Shown here piece by piece: positions 5,194-9,477 of a stretch of 9,477 bases of DNA. This DNA comes from an uncultured bacterium. GTDB lineage: Bacteria > Bacillota > Clostridia > UBA1381. The first letter of the stretch is position 1, and every line of letters begins with the position of its first letter. The position numbers and the translations under genes are program-made. The notes under the pieces are model-generated. The model was not told the origin of the DNA and did no database searches. It saw only the letters and a program-made list of their open reading frames with translations. The stretch is taken from positions 1 to 9,477 of the forward strand of contig CAJMRL010000042.1 of the NCBI GenBank assembly GCA_905215805.1, in the 5' to 3' direction.

Positions 5194-5211
5194 TATAATA
5201 ATATTATTATA
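5194..5211. promoter_or_regulatory. 18-bp perfect AT palindrome, possible MarR operator
   Basis: TATAATAATATTATTATA is identical to its own complement. It lies between marR and the 36-codon ORF, just upstream of the latter's ribosome-binding site. MarR-family dimers often bind AT-rich palindromes that overlap promoters. Random occurrence in AT-rich DNA is possible. Confidence 0.4.
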
Positions 5212-5244
5212 TTAGTATCATCCTGTTATCGGACTATTTGGGTG

Positions 5245-5263
5245 CAGCTGCGAAATGCAGCTG
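5245..5263 (-). terminator. GC-rich hairpin downstream of marR
   Basis: CAGCTGC (5245-5251) and GCAGCTG (5257-5263) form a 7-bp stem with a 5-base loop, 12 bases after the marR stop. No U-run follows on the - strand, so it may slow or protect a transcript end rather than terminate strongly. Confidence 0.4.
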
Positions 5264-5275
5264 TAAGATCCACGC

Positions 5276-5719
5276 TTATTTGTCCGGCAGCATAGCGGCC
5301 CTGAAAGCTTCTCTGTAGATACGAATACCTTCAAGCAAAGAATTTCTCTGCTCCTCAGTCAATTTCTCCATAGCCTGCAGTTCGGCTTTTTGTATCTGAG
5401 GTATTACCTGCATAGCAAATTTTCTCCCGGCGTCTGTCAGATGAATCGTTTTAGTGCGTCTGTCCTCAGGCAGTTCCTGTAAAGTGACCCAATGTTTTTT
5501 ATAGAATCCTGTAATGACCGTATTTACAGTTTGGCGCGGCAGAAAAGTCTTTTCACAGATCATTTTCTGTGTGCACCCTTCCGTGGTGCTGATCATGCTT
5601 AGGATATACAGGCTCGTGTATGGAACATCGATGCTTCTGGCGTAATCCTCGTAGATCATATTAAGCTCCTGCCATGCATCACAGAACCGGCGCACCTGTT
5701 CTTCAATATCAGATTTCAC
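5276..5719 (-). CDS. MarR-family transcriptional regulator
   Basis: A 147-aa winged-helix regulator. A helical dimerisation N-terminus is followed by the wHTH at about residues 40-100. The recognition region is CTQKMICEKTFLPRQTVNTV and the wing shows the family hallmark LPEDRRTKTIHLTDAGR (DRR...LT..G). A C-terminal dimerisation helix follows. MarR proteins usually repress their own gene and a neighbouring one, and release DNA on binding small molecules. A GTG at 5728 overlaps AAAGGAG; the GTG at 5719 lies 8 bases after it and is preferred. Only the short ORF at 5046-5156 lies downstream on the same strand, so its original target may have been lost. Confidence 0.9.
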   Translation of the reverse strand: MKSDIEEQVRRFCDAWQELNMIYEDYARSIDVPYTSLYILSMISTTEGCTQKMICEKTFLPRQTVNTVITGFYKKHWVTLQELPEDRRTKTIHLTDAGRKFAMQVIPQIQKAELQAMEKLTEEQRNSLLEGIRIYREAFRAAMLPDK

Positions 5720-5759
5720 AGCAATCACTCCTTTCGCAATATTGTCTGTTTACAGGACT

Positions 5760-5788
5760 ATTGTATCACTTATTTTCACGCTTGTCAA
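5760..5788 (-). promoter_or_regulatory. marR promoter
   Basis: On the - strand TTGACA (5783-5788), a 17-bp spacer and TACAAT (5760-5765) lie about 40 bases before the start codon. It is near consensus. A small CTGT-TT-ACAG inverted repeat (5746-5755) just downstream could be an operator. Confidence 0.78.
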
Positions 5789-5871
5789 TAGAAAGAAAGA
5801 CTAAATAAAATTAACATTTTGTGAATTTCACTGATAGGCTATGGACAAACGATCCAACTTTATTGTTTCAT

Positions 5872-5906
5872 AAAAAAGACATTGAGGGTCAGTCAATGCT
5901 CTTTTT
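5872..5906 (-). terminator. Intrinsic terminator after the aldo/keto reductase gene
   Basis: On the - strand GAGCATTGA and TCAATGTC form a stem of about 8 bp (one bulge) with a 7-base loop, followed by TTTTTT. It lies about 90 bp after the reductase stop. The + strand also ends in TTTTT, so it may work in both directions. Confidence 0.75.
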
Positions 5907-5995
5907 GAACAATGTTTACTGCACGTAACTATGAGAAAATCCCATACAGCCATAGCCGATCTCTGACACCTCTATATCACGTAACTTTCTTGTTT

Positions 5996-6847
5996 TCATT
6001 CTGTTTCAATCTCCTGCCATTTCATTGCCGCTTCTGTCATATCGGGTGATTCCGGGTTACCGATCATGGGCACTGCCGTATCCATTTTTGACAGCATATC
6101 CATTTCAGCGGCGTCAAGTTCAAAATCGAACAGCTCGAAGTTTTCGCGTATGCGCTCTTCATGACGTGATTTCGGAATAACGGCTGCACTGAGCTGAATG
6201 AGATACCGAAGAGCGGTCTGTGCTGGCGTCTTGCCATGTGCTTTTGCGACCGCCGCCAATGAGGGATCCTCAAACATCTCGTTCTTGTGTCCCTGTCCGA
6301 GAGGCGCATATGCCATATGACTCACGTCATATTTCTCCAGCCACTTATGCTCCGAGCGGCGCTGGCACAGCAAATGTGTTTCTATCTGGTTTACCGCGGG
6401 AATGACCTCGTTGAACTCTATCAAGTCTATCAATCGATCGGGCTCAAAGTTTGAAACGCCTATTGCGCGTATCTTTCCCTCGTGATACAGCTTTTCAAGC
6501 TCGCGCCATGCGGCATAGTAATTCCCAAACGGCCAGTGCAGAAGCACAAGGTCAAGATAGTCCGTTTTCAGCTTATCAAGCGACGCTTCGACCGTTGCAC
6601 GGGAGTTTTCATAAGAGCGGAAGTTTACTTTTGTGACGATAAACAATTCCTCGCGCGGAATACCGCTTTCAGCGACAGCGTTCCCGACTGCTTCCTCATT
6701 TCCGTACGCCTCTGCTGTATCTATCATGCGGTAGCCGCTGCGGAGCGCCGTTAAAACGCTTTTCTCGCATTCATCTCCGTTAAGCAGAAATGTACCGAAA
6801 CCGAGCATCGGCATTTTCACACCGTTGTTTAATGTAAAATACTTCAT
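5996..6847 (-). CDS. Aldo/keto reductase
   Basis: A 283-aa NAD(P)H-dependent carbonyl reductase of the AKR superfamily, with a TIM-barrel fold and cytosolic location. The catalytic tetrad is Asp43 and Tyr48 (MIDTAEAYGNE), Lys73 (VTKV) and His104 (LLHWP). The cofactor-phosphate region is IPKSRHEERIRENFELF near the C-terminus. The N-terminal KMPMLGFGTF and the length suit the AKR5/2,5-diketogluconate-reductase-like group, though the substrate cannot be told. The open frame extends to 6883, but AGGAGG (6857-6862) sits 9 bases before the ATG at 6847. It is divergent from a merR gene, with a MerR-type operator in its promoter, which points to induction by an electrophile or similar stress signal. 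Confidence 0.93.
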   Translation of the reverse strand: MKYFTLNNGVKMPMLGFGTFLLNGDECEKSVLTALRSGYRMIDTAEAYGNEEAVGNAVAESGIPREELFIVTKVNFRSYENSRATVEASLDKLKTDYLDLVLLHWPFGNYYAAWRELEKLYHEGKIRAIGVSNFEPDRLIDLIEFNEVIPAVNQIETHLLCQRRSEHKWLEKYDVSHMAYAPLGQGHKNEMFEDPSLAAVAKAHGKTPAQTALRYLIQLSAAVIPKSRHEERIRENFELFDFELDAAEMDMLSKMDTAVPMIGNPESPDMTEAAMKWQEIETE

Positions 6848-6877
6848 AATAAAATTCCTCCTAAATAAATAAACGTA

Positions 6878-6906
6878 TTGCAAGAATGATTTTTCTGTGT
6901 TACAAT
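6878..6906 (+). promoter_or_regulatory. merR promoter
   Basis: TTGCAA (6878-6883), a 17-bp spacer and TACAAT (6901-6906) read toward merR. Transcription would begin near 6913, just before the shared operator at 6918-6934, so bound MerR could also repress its own gene. Confidence 0.65.
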
Positions 6907-6907
6907 G

Positions 6908-6938
6908 ATTATATCATCTTCGAGTAACACGAAGTCAA
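6908..6938 (-). promoter_or_regulatory. MerR-type promoter and operator of the reductase gene
   Basis: On the - strand TTGACT (6933-6938) and TATAAT (6908-6913) are separated by 19 bp instead of 17, the overlong spacing typical of promoters activated by MerR-family proteins through DNA untwisting. The near-palindrome CTTCGAGTAACACGAAG (6918-6934) fills the spacer and agrees with its own complement at 14 of 17 positions. Confidence 0.82.
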
Positions 6939-6968
6939 TACCTTTTTTAAATTTTCGGAGGTTTTTTT

Positions 6969-7397
6969 ATGCGCTACACTATCAAACAATTTGCCGAGCT
7001 TTTTGATGTATCAGAACATACCGTCCGTTATTATACGGACATTGGGCTTTTGCCGTGTCAACGGGACGGAGGAAACCGCCGTATTTTTGACAAAGAGTCC
7101 GTAAACTGGATGCAGGGTATAGTCTGTCTCAAAGGCTGCGGCGCTTCAATAGATGACATCAAGGAATACTGCAGGCTCTGCCATTTGGAGGATTCGGAGG
7201 ATAATCTGAGGGCTCGCTATCATATTATATTGAAGCAGCGTGATCAGATATATAAGCGAATGGAGCAGATAAAAGCCACAGCAAAATATATGGACGATAA
7301 GGTCAGGCATTATGAGGATATACTGGCGGGATCGGCACCCGACGACAGCAATCCCGCTTCATGGACGGCTGAAACAAGGCCAAAACGTCATGTTTAG
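6969..7397 (+). CDS. MerR-family transcriptional regulator
   Basis: A 142-aa activator/repressor. The N-terminal winged HTH is clear: YTIKQFAELFDVSEHTVRYY (residues 3-22), followed by the wing (IGLLPCQRDGGNRRIFDKES). A charged helix rich in Lys, Arg and Gln (about 78-117) forms the expected dimerising coiled coil. The C-terminal tail is short and polar, with no cysteine cluster for metal binding, so an organic or electrophile signal is more likely than a metal. GGAGG (6957-6961) lies 7 bases before the ATG. It is divergent from the reductase gene, with a 121-bp region carrying both promoters and the operator, so the reductase is its probable target. Confidence 0.92.
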   Translation: MRYTIKQFAELFDVSEHTVRYYTDIGLLPCQRDGGNRRIFDKESVNWMQGIVCLKGCGASIDDIKEYCRLCHLEDSEDNLRARYHIILKQRDQIYKRMEQIKATAKYMDDKVRHYEDILAGSAPDDSNPASWTAETRPKRHV

Positions 7398-7444
7398 ACA
7401 GCTCCTCATATCAAGTTTGCTGTTATTTCCTTAAGGTTTGAGCT

Positions 7445-7477
7445 AAAGAATATTGACTTATGTGATCAATGTTCTTT
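7445..7477 (+). terminator. Candidate terminator after merR
   Basis: AAAGAATATTGA (7445-7456) and TCAATGTTCTTT (7466-7477) form a 12-bp stem with one T-G pair and a 9-base loop, 48 bases after the merR stop. The T-rich 3' arm replaces a separate U-run. Confidence 0.5.
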
Positions 7478-7517
7478 GGCAGCCATATTATGACAAACCG
7501 AAAGTTAAGATTATAAG

Positions 7518-7697
7518 CTATATTTTCATAGATATTTTGTACTGGCGGATATACCTATTTTCATTTGTAGTTTTTACAACAGTTGTAACCTCATCTTCTA
7601 TTTCAAAACCTATAGTTCTATATAGAGCTAAAGCAATATAATTATCTTTTTTCACTTCGGTCGTATACAACTTTATTCCTCTTTGCTTTAATAAAAG
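7518..7697 (-). pseudogene. GNAT acetyltransferase, C-terminal remnant
   Basis: Fifty-nine codons after a TAA, ending at TAG 7518-7520, with no start codon or ribosome-binding site. The peptide KQRGIKLYTTEVKKDN, then ALALYRTIGFEIEDEV, has the classic end of a GNAT fold: strand beta5, then the A..LY...GF.. acetyl-CoA-side motif. A full GNAT is about 140-170 aa, so the first two thirds are missing. The join to the methyltransferase remnant at about 7697 looks like a deletion end-point. Not expected to be functional. Confidence 0.72.
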
Positions 7698-7985
7698 TTA
7701 TACATTATCACATCCTCCGAATACACATTTGTTTCTGCACGCGTCCGTTTCAATATCCGCGATACATTTGAGTATCAGGTATACCTGCGGCGGACATACT
7801 GCATTGCCGAGCGTTTTAAGTCTCAGTGCACGGTTCTCCGTTTTGATTGTCAGACGCGGAACGCCCTCAGGCTCTCGTTTCCACAGCTGATGTCCGTCCA
7901 TCCCTGCGGGAAACCCATAAGCCACTCTGTCCAGCGGGGATTGAGCGCCGCATCCGGGTCCATCGGCATTTCCTGCTTTATTGAT
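7698..7985 (-). pseudogene. Conjugative-element cytosine methyltransferase, C-terminal remnant (frameshifted)
   Basis: The end of a C5-cytosine methyltransferase of the type carried by conjugative elements and phages. In one frame, about 7892-7984 reads DPDAALNPRWTEWLMGFPQG, a characteristic motif-IX-side stretch. From about 7886 a different frame gives LWKREPEGVPRLTIKTENR, then LKTLGNAVCPPQVYLIL (motif X), up to the TAA at 7698. The two halves therefore lie in different frames with a frameshift near 7886-7893. Upstream motifs are absent and the sequence runs into a TrbL-like gene. Base composition is richer in G+C than the neighbouring GNAT remnant, consistent with a separate origin. Confidence 0.75.
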
Positions 7986-8432
7986 CGCCGACGATATATC
8001 GATATTGGTATTGCCTGAAATAACTCTGGCGCTGTTTGAGACGATATACTGTCCCAGATCGAACACCGCCATCGTTATATCAAAGGTGTGCGTGACGATA
8101 TATACTGCCACGCAAGCCTTGAATATGTATTTGAAGAATATCCACGTATCAATGTCGTGAATATTATTCTTCTCAACTATCATGTTGACAAGCTCATAAC
8201 AGAGTATGAACGTTATTATCAGCCCGGCTATCGGCACAATGACCGTTTCGGACATGTTTTGCAGCAGATTGAAAACCCCGCTGTTCCACGCCTGAGGCGT
8301 CTGCTCGACATCGGCCGCGATAGTAGGCACCTTTGAATTTACGTCGTCAAACATTGTGGATAAACTCCCCGTGATAAGGGAGATAAGAAACTCTTTGATA
8401 AATTCCGTGATCCTATCAAATATCGCTCCCAT
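7980..8432 (-). pseudogene. TrbL/VirB6-like conjugative membrane protein, N-terminal remnant
   Basis: The first ~150 residues resemble the TrbL/VirB6-like mating-channel proteins of Clostridia conjugative elements: MGAIFDRITEFIKEFLIS, then MFDDVNSKV and TPQAWNSGVFNLLQNMSETV. Two predicted membrane helices lie at about residues 63-85 and 98-116. Full proteins of this group are near 290 aa with more helices. Here the frame drifts into the methyltransferase remnant at about 7980, so the 244-codon open frame 7698-8432 is a chimera, part of it out-of-frame methyltransferase DNA. The ATG at 8432 follows the Maff2 stop by three bases. No ribosome-binding site is visible. Confidence 0.75.
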
Positions 8433-8435
8433 CGC

Positions 8436-8513
8436 TTAAAACAGCGTCGAAAGCAGCGGCACAAGTGTCGTTCCGATAAGCACGACACTCTCACCTGCCA
8501 TCAGTTGAGTAAT
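8436..8513 (-). pseudogene. Maff2-family small membrane protein, C-terminal remnant
   Basis: Reading toward the stop TAA at 8436-8438 gives ITQLMAGESVV then LIGTTLVPLLSTLF. This matches my memory of the C-terminus of Maff2-family proteins, about 70-aa membrane peptides encoded directly before the TrbL-like gene in Clostridia conjugative elements. The upstream half is replaced by unrelated sequence at about 8514. Its position three bases before the TrbL-like start supports the identification. Confidence 0.6.
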
Positions 8514-8734
8514 ACGTTTATTGCGGTGGTATGAGAAGAATAAGGACAGAAACGGCAATTCGGGGTGTTTTGTAGGGATATATGTCCGCATTTAGGCGGT
8601 CATATTTCGCATAACAGCGTGGGTTTCGAGGAGAAGAAACGCAGTGGTAATATGTTTATATTCGGAACCTTGAAATTGGGGTTCTAAATGTCCACGCAAA
8701 AAAGCGTTCGTGAGCCTACGAAAAAAGTCTTTAA
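8514..8734. other. Non-coding junction region
   Basis: No gene is supported. A hairpin with arms TATGTCCGC (8581-8589) and GCGGTCATA (8596-8604), with one mismatch, stands out. One end of the IS256-like element should lie in this stretch, but I could not define its terminal repeat because the other end is outside the window. Confidence 0.45.
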
Positions 8735-8736
8735 TT

Positions 8737-8765
8737 TTGAAGCCTACTATGTACTATGGTATAAT
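8737..8765 (+). promoter_or_regulatory. Promoter of the IS256-like transposase remnant
   Basis: TTGAAG (8737-8742), a 17-bp spacer and an extended -10 TGGTATAAT (8757-8765) lie 26 bases before the ATG. Confidence 0.5.
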
Positions 8766-8791
8766 ATAATTAAATCACAAGAGACGTTTTT

Positions 8792-9477
8792 ATGGCATAA
8801 AATGAAAAACTAGCAGAAGGAAAGAAAAACATCATTGCAGGACGGATTGAAGAATATGATATTAAAACCGCCAACGACATTCAAGAGGAATTGAAAGATT
8901 TTCTGGAGGTATGATCCAAGAAATGTTTGAAACGTAACTGAATGAACATCTGGGTTATGAAAGCTACGAACGCAGCAACAATCCTGATTATCGCAACGGC
9001 ACTAAGCCTAAGCAAATTAAGAGTTCATACGGCAAAGTTCCTATCGATGTTCCCTAGGATAGAAACGGTGATTTTGAGCCTAAAATTGTTCCAAAGCGCA
9101 AGAAAGATATTTCCGAGATTGAGCAAAAGATTATATCCTTGTACGCAAAAGGCTTGACTACACATCAAATATCATCTATAGTAGACATATATATATATAG
9201 TTTTAGGTAAATATTGGAATGACCAGCGATATTACAGATAAAATCATGCCGCAGATAAAAGAATGGCAGAATCATCCGTTATCCGCAGTATATCCAATAG
9301 TATTCATAGATTGTATTCAATGAACACATAATCAAAAAGCTTGTAGCCTACATAATACTCGGAGTAAATGAGGACGGATACAAGGAAGTATTTTAAGCAT
9401 AACAGTCGGAGAAAATGAAAGGGCTAAATACTGGCTCAGTGTACTTAACAGTCTGAAAAATCGTGGTGTACAGGATA
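8792..9477 (+). pseudogene. IS256-family (mutator) transposase pseudogene, partial at window end
   Basis: A heavily decayed transposase read in several frames: NEKLAEGKKNIIAG and EEYDIKTANDIQEELK; then HLGYESYERSNNPDYRNGTK, SYGKVPIDVP and DISEIEQKIISLYAKGLTT; then SDITDKIMPQIKEWQ and SAVYPIVFIDCIQ (holding the first catalytic Asp, VFID); then KKLVAYIILGVNEDGYKEV; and finally WLSVLNSLKNRGVQD at the window edge. This is the expected order for Transposase_mut proteins. Damage includes a TAA at codon 3 (8798-8800), a frameshift near 8906-8913, stops at 8936-8938 and 9056-9058, a TA-repeat-associated loss near 9187-9210, a gap with a TGA after VFIDCIQ near 9320, and a stop with frameshift at about 9394. 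It cannot make an active enzyme. Confidence 0.88.

Noticed and set aside
6451..6754. + strand open frames of 61 and 90 codons
   Set aside because: Both are antisense to the aldo/keto reductase gene, which has its full catalytic tetrad and good start signals.
7453..7641. 62-codon + strand open frame
   Set aside because: The opposite strand encodes a recognisable GNAT C-terminus; the + frame is its shadow and begins inside a hairpin.
8942..9157. 71-codon + strand open frame
   Set aside because: It is an out-of-frame reading of the IS256-family transposase pseudogene, whose true frames give the family sequence.

Overview
The window looks like an accessory region of a Gram-positive, low-to-medium GC anaerobe, most likely a gut Clostridia/Ruminococcus-type Firmicute. 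This is inferred from strong AGGAGG-type ribosome binding sites, TTGACA/TATAAT promoters, and the protein families present (IS21-like and IS256-like transposases, Maff2/TrbL genes of Clostridia-type conjugative elements). The species cannot be read from the sequence.

Layout. (1) 1-614 and 3490-3980: a cytosine-methylation locus. It holds the C-terminus of a DNA cytosine-5 methyltransferase, an overlapping Vsr mismatch endonuclease gene, and a 78-aa gene of unknown function, all on the + strand. (2) 615-3483: a complete 2869-bp IS21-family element inserted inside vsr, directly after the codon for the predicted catalytic Asp51. It is flanked by the 6-bp duplication CCTGAT and carries istA, istB and a third, coupled 56-codon gene on the - strand. 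Its non-coding left end holds four direct repeats spaced exactly 56 bp apart. The two ends carry a split promoter (-35 in one, -10 in the other) that would form only in a head-to-tail junction. (3) 4255-4974: a HigBA-like toxin-antitoxin operon (- strand) with promoter, palindromic operator and terminator. (4) 5018-5788: a MarR-family regulator (- strand) with a TTGACA/TACAAT promoter, followed by a 36-codon ORF whose start resembles an iron-containing alcohol dehydrogenase. (5) 5872-7477: a divergent aldo/keto reductase and MerR-regulator pair sharing an operator inside a 19-bp-spacer promoter. (6) 7518-8513: a collapsed conjugative-element relic (- strand) of Maff2, TrbL/VirB6-like, cytosine methyltransferase and GNAT fragments joined by deletions. 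(7) 8735-9477: a decayed IS256-family transposase pseudogene (+ strand) running off the window.

Working together: before the IS arrived, dcm, vsr and the 78-aa gene were probably one translationally coupled operon, with Vsr correcting T:G mismatches left by deamination of methylcytosine. The IS splits Vsr, and the methyltransferase itself may be frameshifted at about 45-57. The merR/aldo-keto reductase pair and the marR locus look like small-molecule or electrophile stress responses. The right part of the window is a graveyard of mobile DNA.

The best candidates for under-described biology are the 56-bp repeat array, the third IS gene, the junction promoter, and the 36-codon Cys-containing ORF at 5046-5156.
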